DNA from: CAZSHX01 sp964606895
GTDB taxonomy: Bacteria; Bacteroidota; Ignavibacteria; Kapaibacteriales; UBA2268
Assembly: GCA_964606895.1 (NCBI GenBank)
Contig: CAZSHX010000033.1
Coordinates: 1-47,103 of the forward strand
DNA: 47,103 bases
Direction: 5' to 3'
Shown here: positions 1-7,828 of the stretch, piece after piece
Layout of the letters: each line of letters starts with the position of its first letter
Numbering within the stretch: the first letter of the stretch is position 1
Translations under genes and position numbers: made by a program
Notes under the pieces: model-generated
What the model was told of the DNA's origin: nothing
The model's input: only the letters and a program-made list of their open reading frames with translations
Databases searched by the model: none

Positions 1-585
1 ACATTCTTTTTCCAGTTTTTCTTTTACATTAAACTGCAAATTTAATGTTTTTTTTATTCCTTGTATCCATTTTCAGGAAGAGCCATTTATATTAAAATCA
101 GTTGCATTATTAATTTTTCCGGCAATTGGTCAATGGTTAAATTTGACACAACATCAATTTGGTTTATGGTGTGCTATATCTGTTCACGATACAAGTTCAG
201 AGTTGAAGCTTCAGCAAAATATGGCAGGGAAGCTTTACAAATAGCAACTACTGTGAAATTGGAACGAGCGTTATGGATTGTCCCGTTATCATTATTGACT
301 TCATTATTTGTTAAAGGCAACAAAAAGAAAATATATATTCCATATTTTATTGGATTATTTATTTTGTCAATGATTATTGGCACTTATTTCCGGGACTTCA
401 GCTACCAATATTCCATTATTGAAGAAATTGCAAAAAAAGATTTGACAGTTACTCTCTTTTTAATAGGAGCCGGACTTTCATTGGAAAATATAAAGGCTGT
501 AGGAATTAATCCATTCATACAATGAATTTTGCTGTGGATAATGATAAGTGTTATATCTATACTTGCAATATTAACTATTCAATAG
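1..585 (+). pseudogene. yeiH: YeiH/UPF0324-family putative sulfate exporter, C-terminal remnant, frameshifted and with a nonsense codon
   Basis: The translated pieces match the C-terminal half of the YeiH (UPF0324) membrane family. From about 77 to 200 one frame reads FPAIGQWLNLTQHQFGLW then HDTSS. From 202 a different frame continues with VEASAKYGREALQIATTVKL and ALWIVP, which in intact homologues follows directly. The switch near 200 is therefore a frameshift. At 523-525 a TGA falls exactly where the family has Gly (PFIQ-[G]-ILLWIMISV). Coding-like sequence resumes after it and ends at a TAG at 583-585. The left end is cut by the window edge, so the N-terminal half cannot be judged. Two independent lesions argue for a decayed gene rather than a recoding event or a single sequencing error. 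The intact family is described as putative sulfate exporters; that substrate assignment is weak. Confidence 0.8.
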
Positions 586-792
586 AACCATTATTTACAA
601 ACATTATCATTTAAGTTCTAAAGTGTTAGAAACTTTCACTTTGATTTCTTTTCTAAGAATAAAAATAAATTAAATTTCGAGTAAATTGACTTGTAATTAT
701 AATAAGTCATGTTATTGCCGAACCAAAATTTATAAATAAGTTATACTAATTAGGAAAAAAATATCTTTAAAATTCGTTGAAAATATTTTTTA

Positions 793-848
793 TTTTTGGC
801 TTATGCCAATAATTTTCTTAATTTTGTTTTTGGCTTATGCCAATAATT
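793..848. promoter_or_regulatory. Pair of identical 22-bp palindrome-bearing repeats, likely operator of the sulfur operon
   Basis: The 22-base unit TTTTTGGCTTATGCCAATAATT occurs at 793-814 and again, identically, at 827-848. That is 34 bp start to start, about three helical turns. Each unit carries the inverted repeat TTGGC-TTAT-GCCAA. The first copy contains the predicted -33 TTG and the second begins right after the predicted -7 element, so a bound protein would cover the promoter. Candidate binders are the MerR protein encoded 20 bp downstream and the DUF134 regulator within the operon. The repeat is directly visible; the operator role is inference. Confidence 0.65.
796..826 (+). promoter_or_regulatory. 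Bacteroidota-type promoter for the sulfur operon
   Basis: TTG at 796-798 and TAATTTTG at 819-826 match the Bacteroidota housekeeping consensus TTG / TAnnTTTG with a 20-nt spacer. Transcription would start roughly 5-8 nt after 826, leaving a short leader before the ATG at 868. This is the best-formed promoter I found in the window. Confidence 0.6.
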
Positions 849-867
849 AAAATAATTAATTGTTTTG

Positions 868-1317
868 ATGAAATCAGAAATAAATATTGATGACTTTACT
901 CCATTATTCACAATCGGTTCGATTGCCGGAATATTGGGTATATCTGTGCAGACTTTGAGGCTATATGAAAGGGAACAGTTAATCATTCCATTCAAAAAAG
1001 CAAGTAAACATAGACTCTACTCTCATGCAGACATTGAGAGGTTGAAATTCATCCGATTTGCAATTAATGATTTGAAAGTTGGAATCGGAGGACTTAAAAT
1101 TATTTTATCACTTATTCCTTGTTGGGAAATAACTTCCTGTTCAAATGAAGAAAAGCTTAGCTGTTCGTCATTCCAAAGTCTTCAGCCCTGTTGGTCTCAA
1201 TTGACTAAGAATAAGACATGTGAAATCAAAGAATGTAGAGATTGTCTTGTTTATAAAAACTTCAACTCATGCAATGATATTAAAAATAGTATAAATGAAA
1301 TTACGAGGTGCAAATGA
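868..1317 (+). CDS. MerR-family regulator with Cys-rich C-terminal domain
   Basis: This 149-residue DNA-binding regulator has a MerR helix-turn-helix at about residues 13-65 (IGSIAGILGISVQTLRLYE, then a wing with KHRLYSHADIERL). The C-terminal part carries nine Cys (about 85, 91, 99, 108, 118, 123, 126, 135, 148), including CRDC. This suggests metal, Fe-S or thiol sensing rather than drug binding. I chose the ATG at 868 over an in-frame TTG immediately before it. No clear Shine-Dalgarno is present. The gene is the first of the operon: its TGA overlaps the next start (ATGA at 1314-1317). The two palindromes just upstream suggest autoregulation. The family is clear; the effector is unknown. Confidence 0.85.
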   Translation: MKSEINIDDFTPLFTIGSIAGILGISVQTLRLYEREQLIIPFKKASKHRLYSHADIERLKFIRFAINDLKVGIGGLKIILSLIPCWEITSCSNEEKLSCSSFQSLQPCWSQLTKNKTCEIKECRDCLVYKNFNSCNDIKNSINEITRCK

Positions 1318-2888
1318 AGAAAATTGTTGTTATTATAGCTTTAATCAGCTTAACCATTATTATTGCTTTTGGCATTCTGTCACAAAGAGAATACGAACCA
1401 ACAAACCTTATGAAACTAAAGGAGAAGTATTCAAAGAAATATACTCCCTCGGTTGACCATTCTAAGTTTACAACACTTCAGCAAAAGTTCGATGCTCCCC
1501 AACAGGTTACATCGGCTTGTATAGGTTGTCATAATCAAAGGCATAAAGAGGTGATGATGTCAAATCATTGGAATTGGGAAAGAGCAGATTACATCCAGGG
1601 ACGTGGGATAGTATATTTAGGAAAAAAGAATGCGATTAATAATTTTTGTATTGGAACACAAGGGAACGAAAAAAGTTGTGCAAAGTGTCATATAGGTTTC
1701 GGTATGGATTCAAAGGGAAAATTTTTTACTGACTCAACCAATATCGATTGTCTAGTATGCCACGACAATACAGAGACTTATGTTAAAGCACAGGAAAAAG
1801 GAGGAGCACCAGTTGCTACCTTAGATTTTAATAAAATAGCTCAGGGAGTCGGTAAACCAAAACGCACCAATTGCGGAGTATGTCATTTCTATGGGGGTGG
1901 TGGAAATAATGTCAAACATGGAGACCTCGAAATGTCAATGTTTGAACCAACAAAAGAAATTGATATACACATGGGTATTGATGGTATGAATTTACAATGC
2001 ATTGATTGTCATACAACAGAAAAACACAATATATCTGGTAAATTGTATTCCCTTGCTTCATCAGGTAATAACCGTAATACATGCGAACAATGCCACACAA
2101 ATACTCCTCATGATGACGACATGTTAAACAAGCATACAATCAAGGTTGCCTGCGAAAGTTGTCATATTCCAATTTATGCTAAAGTGAAAGCCACAAAAAT
2201 GTATTGGGACTGGTCAACTGCCGGAAAACTTAGAAATGGCGAGCCTTATGTGGAAGAAGATAGTATGGGAAATCATGCCTATATGTCAATTAAGGGTAGT
2301 TTTGTTTGGAAGAAGAATGTTAAACCTGACTATATTTGGTTTAATGGTACAGCTTCGCATTACTTAGAAGGGGACAAGATTAGCGATACAACAAGACCAC
2401 TGGTTTTGAACCAATTGAATGGCTCATATTCAGACGGTGAATCAAAAATAATTCCGGTTAAAATACATGAATCAAAACAACCGTTTGACCCAATAAACAG
2501 AATTCTAATCCAACCAAAACTTTTTGCTGACAATAAAGGAGAGGGTGCATTTTGGAAAGATTTTAACTGGCAAACTGCCTCAGAATCTGGTATGAAAGAT
2601 GCAAATTTGTCATTCAGCGGAAAAATTTCTTTTATTAGAACTAAAATGTATTGGCCTGTTAATCACATGGTATCATCAAAAGAACAAACTGTAAAGTGCA
2701 AGGAATGCCACACAAGAAATCAATCAAGACTTGCAGGATTAAAAGATTTTTATATGCCCGGAAGAGATTTTTCAAGACCAATAGAGACAGCTGGAATTTG
2801 GCTGATTGTATTGTCTTTTATTGGAGTCCTTACGCATGGAACATTTCGGATAATTAATTCAAAAAAAAATAAAAGGAGTGACAAATGA
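1314..2888 (+). CDS. Membrane-anchored octaheme cytochrome c, tetrathionate reductase (OTR) family
   Basis: About 524 residues with exactly eight CXXCH heme-binding motifs, at roughly 69-73, 122-126, 146-150, 187-191, 229-233, 257-261, 280-284 and 462-466. The spacing, with seven clustered and one late, fits the Shewanella-type octaheme tetrathionate reductase family. An N-terminal hydrophobic segment (about 3-22) exports the protein. A second segment near the C-terminus (about 494-514) is followed by Lys/Arg, so the heme domain should face the periplasm and be anchored at both ends. Family members reduce tetrathionate, nitrite or hydroxylamine in vitro; the physiological substrate here is not known. 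The start at 1314 is preferred over GTG 1308 because GAGGTG precedes it. The gene overlaps merR by 4 bp and the cytochrome b gene by 4 bp, so translation is probably coupled. Confidence 0.9.
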   Translation: MKKIVVIIALISLTIIIAFGILSQREYEPTNLMKLKEKYSKKYTPSVDHSKFTTLQQKFDAPQQVTSACIGCHNQRHKEVMMSNHWNWERADYIQGRGIVYLGKKNAINNFCIGTQGNEKSCAKCHIGFGMDSKGKFFTDSTNIDCLVCHDNTETYVKAQEKGGAPVATLDFNKIAQGVGKPKRTNCGVCHFYGGGGNNVKHGDLEMSMFEPTKEIDIHMGIDGMNLQCIDCHTTEKHNISGKLYSLASSGNNRNTCEQCHTNTPHDDDMLNKHTIKVACESCHIPIYAKVKATKMYWDWSTAGKLRNGEPYVEEDSMGNHAYMSIKGSFVWKKNVKPDYIWFNGTASHYLEGDKISDTTRPLVLNQLNGSYSDGESKIIPVKIHESKQPFDPINRILIQPKLFADNKGEGAFWKDFNWQTASESGMKDANLSFSGKISFIRTKMYWPVNHMVSSKEQTVKCKECHTRNQSRLAGLKDFYMPGRDFSRPIETAGIWLIVLSFIGVLTHGTFRIINSKKNKRSDK

Positions 2889-3565
2889 GCAAAAAGATTT
2901 TTAAAGTATATAGAGCATTCGAAAGATTTTGGCATTGGATGCAAGCTCTTTTAATATTTTTTCTTGCATTTTCTGGTTTTGAAATCCATGGTGCATATCC
3001 ATTTTTTGGTTTCAAGGATGCAGTCAGATACCATACTATTGCGGCATATATGTTCCTAGTTCTAATTATTTTTGCCATTTTCTGGCATTTTGCAACCGGT
3101 GAATGGAAACAATATATACCAACTTTTGAAAATATCAAGGCACAGTTAAATTATTATATATTTGGAATTTTCAAAAATGCACCCCATCCTACAAAAAAAA
3201 CAGTACTCAGTAAGCTGAATCCTTTGCAAAAACTAACATATTTCGGATTGAAGATTATGGTTATCCCGGTTATTGTTTCATCCGGTTTATTTTATATGTT
3301 TTATAGGTATCCAACAAGTCATGGAATTCAAGCTATGAATATTAAATCCCTGGAAATAATAGCGGTTGTTCATACCTTTAGTGCATTTTTATTAATAGCT
3401 TTCATAATTGTTCATCTTTATTTGATAACAACTGGTGAAACGGTCACTTCAAATTTGAAAGCAATGCTAACAGGTGAAGAAGAATTAGACTCAGACTCAG
3501 ATATTGATGAATTGAACATTGAGAAGATACATGTCAATTTATTATCAAATTATAAGGAGAATTGA
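2885..3565 (+). CDS. Membrane cytochrome b subunit, partner of the octaheme cytochrome
   Basis: A 226-residue integral membrane protein of the diheme cytochrome b type found in thiosulfate reductases and Ni-Fe hydrogenases. About four membrane helices are visible, with candidate heme-ligand His at about 17 (FWHWMQ), 50 (RYHTIAAY), 68 (FWHFATG), 162 (VVHTF) and 176 (IVHLYL). The C-terminal tail is acidic and cytoplasmic-looking. A strong AAGGAG lies upstream of the ATG, which overlaps the preceding stop (ATGA). By family and context it would pass electrons between the quinone pool and the octaheme protein. The direction of electron flow cannot be read from the sequence. Confidence 0.85.
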   Translation: MSKKIFKVYRAFERFWHWMQALLIFFLAFSGFEIHGAYPFFGFKDAVRYHTIAAYMFLVLIIFAIFWHFATGEWKQYIPTFENIKAQLNYYIFGIFKNAPHPTKKTVLSKLNPLQKLTYFGLKIMVIPVIVSSGLFYMFYRYPTSHGIQAMNIKSLEIIAVVHTFSAFLLIAFIIVHLYLITTGETVTSNLKAMLTGEEELDSDSDIDELNIEKIHVNLLSNYKEN

Positions 3566-3570
3566 TAGTT

Positions 3571-4086
3571 ATGGAAAAAACAAAATATATGAACCCCTAT
3601 CTGGCTGGCTTGTTATTAGGTTTATTATTAATTGCTACAATATATATTACCGGCAGGGGTTTGGGAGCAAGTGGAGCACTGAAAAGCATGACCGTTGCAA
3701 CGGTTGAAACATTGGCTCCATCTCATACTGAATCAGTTAAGTTTTACAAAGAATATTCAGGTGAACATTCAGGCAGTCCATTAATGAACTGGTTAGTGTT
3801 TGAAATGGTGGGAGTTGTTATTGGAGCTTTCATTTCAGGATTAATCTCCAACAGACTTGTCTTTAAATTGGAAAAAGGTCCCAGAATAACAACAAGAATT
3901 CGTGTAATAGGTGCTATTATAGGCGGAATGATGTGGGGGTTTGGTTCTCAACTCGGGAGAGGTTGTACAAGTGGTGCCGCCTTGAGTGGTATGGCAGTTA
4001 TGTCAACAGGAGGTATAATAACAATGTTTGCTATATTTGGAGGTGCTTATGGCTTTGCGTATTTCTTTAGAAAATTTTGGATATAA
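3571..4086 (+). CDS. YeeE/YedE-family sulfur-compound transporter, first half-protein
   Basis: A 171-residue membrane protein corresponding to one half of the YeeE/YedE (TsuA) family, which imports thiosulfate in characterised members. The conserved signature GSQLGRGCTSGAALSG is present at about 125-140, with the transport-associated Cys at 132. About four to five membrane helices. The other half is encoded by the next gene, 15 bp downstream, so the transporter is split over two chains that presumably assemble. I chose ATG 3571 because AAGGAGA lies about 10 nt upstream. A TTG at 3562 would sit on top of that site. Confidence 0.85.
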   Translation: MEKTKYMNPYLAGLLLGLLLIATIYITGRGLGASGALKSMTVATVETLAPSHTESVKFYKEYSGEHSGSPLMNWLVFEMVGVVIGAFISGLISNRLVFKLEKGPRITTRIRVIGAIIGGMMWGFGSQLGRGCTSGAALSGMAVMSTGGIITMFAIFGGAYGFAYFFRKFWI

Positions 4087-4101
4087 AAAGGAGAATAAAC
4101 T

Positions 4102-5292
4102 ATGGGACCTTTAGTTCCTGATATTATTGGTAATGATTTAAATTTTATTTTTGCACTCATAATCGGAATTTTATTCGGTGCAATTCTGGAGCAAGCTGGT
4201 TTTTCTACATCTAAAAAGTTAGTTGGACTTTTTTATGGTTATGATTTCACAGTACTCAGAGTGTTCTTTACTGCCGGTATTGTTTCTATGATCGGAGTTT
4301 TGGCATTAACTCATTTTGGTTTATTAGATATTAATCTAACATACATTAATCCAACATTTCTCTGGTCGGCAATAATAGGTGGAATAATAATGGGTTTGGG
4401 GTTTGTTGTCGGAGGATTCTGTCCCGGGACCAGTGTTTGTGCCGCGGCTATTGGCAAAATTGATGCTATGATTTTTATTGGAGGGGCTCTTCTGGGTGTT
4501 TTTATATTTGCAGAAGGATACCCCGTTGTTGAGGGATTATATAAATCAGCAAATTGGGGAAATCCTCGCTTATTTGAAACATTAGGGATGTCACAAACAT
4601 TATTTGCATCATTATTTACTATCATAGCTTTACTTGCGTTTATTGGTGTATCAATTATTGAAAACAAGATAAATGGCATTAAAAAACCATCAATTCGTAT
4701 TACACCTTATTACGTAGGTATTGCGATTTTTGGTATTGTTATTGCACTCTCCGCATTCATGTTTCCGGAGCGGAAAGTATCCCTTCTAAAGATGGTTGAG
4801 GATATTTCAATAGTAAATAAAAGTAGCGTTGACGTTATGACGGTGGATGAACTGGCATTTAGAATCATTAGTAACGATACGAAAATCCAAATAATTGATT
4901 TCAGACCGACAAAAGAATATGAAAAATTCAACTTGCCAAAATCATCTTCATTTTTAATTGATAATCTATTTGAAAAAGAACCTAATAAATTGTTATCTAT
5001 CAATCATAAAGTTAATGTATTCGTTGATAATGGAGAAATTAATGAAAGGAAAATGGCTGTAATTGCAAAAGAACTTGGATATAAGAATATTAGGATTCTG
5101 CAAGGAGGATTAAATCAGTTTATTAATCAGATTTTATATTTCAAACCAACAACATTTACAATTTCGCAAATAGCGAGAGATACTTATCGTTTTAGGTTAT
5201 ATGCCAGCCAGGTTATTCCGAGGCTAATTCAACAAAATAAAACTGCTGGTCCTGTTAAGAAAACACAAAAGCGTGTTGTTGGCGGGTGTTGA
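4102..5292 (+). CDS. YeeE/YedE transporter second half fused to a degenerate rhodanese domain, C-terminal GGC
   Basis: A 396-residue protein. Residues 1-220 are membrane segments with the second YeeE/YedE signature VGGFCPGTSVCAA (Cys 107 and 113). Residues about 245-345 form a rhodanese-like domain (MTVDELAFRI, IQIIDFRP, then LGYKNIRILQGG). The position where rhodaneses carry the persulfide Cys reads VFVDNGEIN, with no Cys, so classical sulfurtransferase catalysis looks lost. After a basic linker the protein ends in VVGGC, a lone Cys at the last residue (396). A terminal Cys on a flexible tail could carry sulfur, as DsrC and TusE tails do; that is inference. It pairs with the preceding half-transporter and has a GGAG site 8 nt upstream. 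Confidence 0.85.
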   Translation: MGPLVPDIIGNDLNFIFALIIGILFGAILEQAGFSTSKKLVGLFYGYDFTVLRVFFTAGIVSMIGVLALTHFGLLDINLTYINPTFLWSAIIGGIIMGLGFVVGGFCPGTSVCAAAIGKIDAMIFIGGALLGVFIFAEGYPVVEGLYKSANWGNPRLFETLGMSQTLFASLFTIIALLAFIGVSIIENKINGIKKPSIRITPYYVGIAIFGIVIALSAFMFPERKVSLLKMVEDISIVNKSSVDVMTVDELAFRIISNDTKIQIIDFRPTKEYEKFNLPKSSSFLIDNLFEKEPNKLLSINHKVNVFVDNGEINERKMAVIAKELGYKNIRILQGGLNQFINQILYFKPTTFTISQIARDTYRFRLYASQVIPRLIQQNKTAGPVKKTQKRVVGGC

Positions 5293-5331
5293 TTTGAATA
5301 AAATTTGCAATTCATTGAAAATTAGGATAAT

Positions 5332-5880
5332 ATGAATGAAAGATTATATAACAATGGGATTGAAAAATTAAGGATCCCTGAACGAGTTCAAAGGCTCGAA
5401 ATTTCAAAAGTTGTTTATTTGTGCCTCGAAAATGAGAACATTAGAAGTCTATTAGATATTGGCACAGGTAGCGGTTTGTTCGCTGAAGCATTTAGTAAAG
5501 CAGGGATTATAGTTTCAGGTATTGATTTGAATGAGAATATGATTACCGCGGCAAAAAAATATTTACCAGAAAGTGATTTCAAAATTGCTGTCGCTGAGGA
5601 CATTCCATACGAAGACAATAAGTTCGATGCTACGTTCTTTGGATTGGTATTTCATGAAGTTTCTGATTTTAAAAAAACTTTGTCCGAAGCATATAGAGTA
5701 ACACTCTCACAAACATATTTACTGGAGTGGAAATATAGAGCAGAAAATATTGGACCACCTATTGAGCATAGATTAAATTCGGAATTTATTAAAATCCTAT
5801 CTAAAGAAGCAGGTTACAAACAGATCAAAGAAATACAGATGACAAATTTTGTTTTATATCAATTAATAAAAAGTACTTGA
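5332..5880 (+). CDS. Class I SAM-dependent methyltransferase
   Basis: A 182-residue soluble protein with a Rossmann methyltransferase core: motif I LLDIGTGSGLFAEAF (about 41-55), the acidic residue ending strand 2 in SGIDLNENM, and the post-motif region AVAEDIPYEDNKFDATF. The domain is of the Methyltransf_11 type and lacks any extra domain that would name a substrate. It is the fifth gene of the operon, 39 bp after the transporter. Methylation of a thiol, sulfide or another small molecule would fit, but nothing in the sequence proves it. Confidence 0.8.
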   Translation: MNERLYNNGIEKLRIPERVQRLEISKVVYLCLENENIRSLLDIGTGSGLFAEAFSKAGIIVSGIDLNENMITAAKKYLPESDFKIAVAEDIPYEDNKFDATFFGLVFHEVSDFKKTLSEAYRVTLSQTYLLEWKYRAENIGPPIEHRLNSEFIKILSKEAGYKQIKEIQMTNFVLYQLIKST

Positions 5881-5940
5881 CTTTGATGACAAATAAATAT
5901 AAAATTGTAATTATCTAATTGTCACAATAAGGAAATAATA

Positions 5941-6420
5941 ATGCCCAGACCAAACAAATGCAGAAAGGTTTTTTCAAATCCCGGAGTGTTTCATTTTAAA
6001 CCTGTCGGTAGAAATATTAAAGAAAAAGATGAAGTGGAGCTCACTTTAGACGAATTCGAAGCTATCCGACTTGCTGACTATGAAGGTTTATATCAGGGAA
6101 AAGCAGCAGAACAGATGAATGTGTCCCGGCAAACATTTGGGAACATTATTAATTCTGCACATAAAAAAATTGCTGATTTCCTTATAAATGCTAAGTCTCT
6201 GAAGATTAGTGGTGGCTCTATCGAAATGATAACTGATGACAGCAGTTTTGTTTGCTTTGGTTGTAAGTTCTATAGGGATACCCCTTTTGAAGTTGAAAAA
6301 ATGGAACTATGTCCGCATTGTGTAAGCCCACATCTACATCGAGTAATTGGAGATCGAAATAAAACTGAAGAAATTCAAATACAAGTGTTTAAAGATTATG
6401 ATGAAAACGAAGTTCTATGA
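5941..6420 (+). CDS. DUF134 (UPF0251) sigma-70 region 4-like DNA-binding protein
   Basis: A 159-residue protein opening with the family hallmark MPRPNKCRKVF...FKPVGR. It has a helix-turn-helix related to sigma region 4 at about 42-85 (LTLDEFEAIRLADYEGLYQ, then AAEQMNVSRQTFGNII). A later zinc-binding-like set, CFGCKFY and CPHC (about residues 105-130), precedes an acidic tail. Genes of this family typically sit beside NifX-like and Mrp-type genes, as here. It probably regulates the operon or a linked metal-sulfur regulon. Its stop overlaps the next start (ATGA at 6417-6420). It is preceded by a 60-bp gap, the largest in the operon, in which I could not find a copy of the 793-848 palindrome. 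Confidence 0.85.
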   Translation: MPRPNKCRKVFSNPGVFHFKPVGRNIKEKDEVELTLDEFEAIRLADYEGLYQGKAAEQMNVSRQTFGNIINSAHKKIADFLINAKSLKISGGSIEMITDDSSFVCFGCKFYRDTPFEVEKMELCPHCVSPHLHRVIGDRNKTEEIQIQVFKDYDENEVL

Positions 6421-6626
6421 AAGACAATGTAAATAATTCAGGCTCTTCCGGTTTTTGCATTTGCCTGATATGCGGTGAAAAAGTTCCACATAAAGCTAAT
6501 AAATCTTGTAAGCAGACATTTTGCCTTACATGTAATATGAAAATGATAAGAGTAAGTGCTGAACATCAGGAGTTACTTAAAAAATTGATGTATCAGACAC
6601 ATTTCAACAATAAAGAGTTACAATAA
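6417..6626 (+). CDS. Small zinc-ribbon/Fe-S-like protein
   Basis: 69 residues with six Cys in a compact pattern: C14, C16, C19, then C31, C36, C39, plus His 25 (CICLICGEKVPH... CKQTFCLTC). This looks like a rubredoxin- or zinc-ribbon-like metal site. Similar mini-proteins occur beside DUF134 and NifX-like genes in anaerobes; that is from memory. It overlaps the DUF134 gene by 4 bp and leaves one base before the next start, so it is firmly inside the operon. Its function is unknown; a metallochaperone or an accessory to the NifX-like protein would fit. Confidence 0.75.
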   Translation: MKDNVNNSGSSGFCICLICGEKVPHKANKSCKQTFCLTCNMKMIRVSAEHQELLKKLMYQTHFNNKELQ

Positions 6627-6627
6627 T

Positions 6628-7809
6628 ATGAATACCAAAAATTTGGGTTTTAACACTAAACAAGTCCACGCCGGTAGCTTCGAAGACCAGTTTGGTAGTG
6701 CTACGGTGCCTATTTATCAAACATCAACATTCAAATTCAAAAATGCACAACATGGTGCAGATTGTTTTTCCGGTGCTGGTGACGGATACATATATACAAG
6801 AATAGCAAATCCGACCATCCGTGCTCTGGAACACAATATTGCAGAACTTGAAAACGGATACGATGGAATCGCTACCAGCTCAGGTATGTCAGCTATCACA
6901 AGCATTTATATGGCTTTGTTAGGAACAGGAAGTCATATAATAAGTACAGCCTCAGTATATGGACCAGCCAGAGGAGTCTTGGAACTAGATTTTTCAAGAT
7001 TTGGCGTTGAAGCTACATTTGTCAATACATCTAACCTTGAAGAAATTATTTCAGCTATCCAACCAAATTCAAAAGTTCTTTATATTGAAACTCCATCAAA
7101 CCCAACCATGGAATTAACAGATATTCGAGCATGTGCTGAAATTGCAAACACACATAAATTGATTTTAGTAGTAGATAATACTTTCTCAACACCTTATCTT
7201 CAAAAACCATTAGATTTTGGTGCTGATGTCGTATTTCATTCTGTAACTAAATTTATTAATGGTCATGCTGATATAGTTGGTGGGATTATTGTGACAAAAG
7301 AAGCTGATTTATATAAAAAAATCCGGCACTGTATGGTTTATATGGGATGCAATATGGATCCTCATCAGGCTTACTTAGTTTTGCGAGGAGTCAAAACGCT
7401 TTCATTGCGAGTAGAACGTAATCAGGAAAATGCTATGAAAGTAGCACATTATCTCGAAAATCACCCCAAAATAGAATGGATTAAATACCCGGGATTGGAA
7501 TCTCATCCACAATTTGATTTGGCAAAAAGTCAAATGAGCGGGTTTGGTTCTATGATAAGCTTTGGAGTTAAAGGTGGATTCGATGCTGGTAAGAAACTCA
7601 TGGACAATGTACATTTGGCTACATTAGCAGTTTCATTAGGTGGAGTGGAAACTCTTATTCAACATCCGGCATCAATGACTCACGCTGGTGTCAGCAAAGA
7701 GAACAAATTGACTGCGGGTATTACTGATGATTTGGTGCGTTTTTCTGTTGGCATCGAAGATATTACAGATATTATCAATGATTTGAAACAAGCATTAGAA
7801 AAAGTATAA
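6628..7809 (+). CDS. Cys/Met-metabolism PLP-dependent lyase (gamma-lyase family)
   Basis: A 393-residue fold-type I PLP enzyme of full family length. Visible landmarks are YTRIANPT (56-63, phosphate-binding Tyr and Arg), SSGMSAITS (84-92), VVDNTFSTPY (Asp 183) and HSVTKFINGHADIVGG with the Schiff-base Lys at 208. The residue matching the Cys of methionine gamma-lyase (YGC) is Pro 113 (VYGPARG), so a pure methionine gamma-lyase call is not supported. Cystathionine/cysteine gamma-lyase or a sulfhydrylase are alternatives. In this operon it could release or fix sulfide, linking imported inorganic sulfur to amino acids. It starts one base after the preceding stop codon. Confidence 0.85.
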   Translation: MNTKNLGFNTKQVHAGSFEDQFGSATVPIYQTSTFKFKNAQHGADCFSGAGDGYIYTRIANPTIRALEHNIAELENGYDGIATSSGMSAITSIYMALLGTGSHIISTASVYGPARGVLELDFSRFGVEATFVNTSNLEEIISAIQPNSKVLYIETPSNPTMELTDIRACAEIANTHKLILVVDNTFSTPYLQKPLDFGADVVFHSVTKFINGHADIVGGIIVTKEADLYKKIRHCMVYMGCNMDPHQAYLVLRGVKTLSLRVERNQENAMKVAHYLENHPKIEWIKYPGLESHPQFDLAKSQMSGFGSMISFGVKGGFDAGKKLMDNVHLATLAVSLGGVETLIQHPASMTHAGVSKENKLTAGITDDLVRFSVGIEDITDIINDLKQALEKV

Positions 7810-7828
7810 GGAAGTATAAGGATTTGAT

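Noticed and set aside
523..525. TGA read as an amino acid (recoding) in the YeiH gene
   Set aside because: The same gene has a separate frameshift near 200, and other genes in the window end normally with TGA, so decay is simpler.
2124..2140. Antisense frame over the octaheme gene as a real gene
   Set aside because: It is short, Cys/His-rich only as a shadow of the heme motifs, and lacks a ribosome-binding site.
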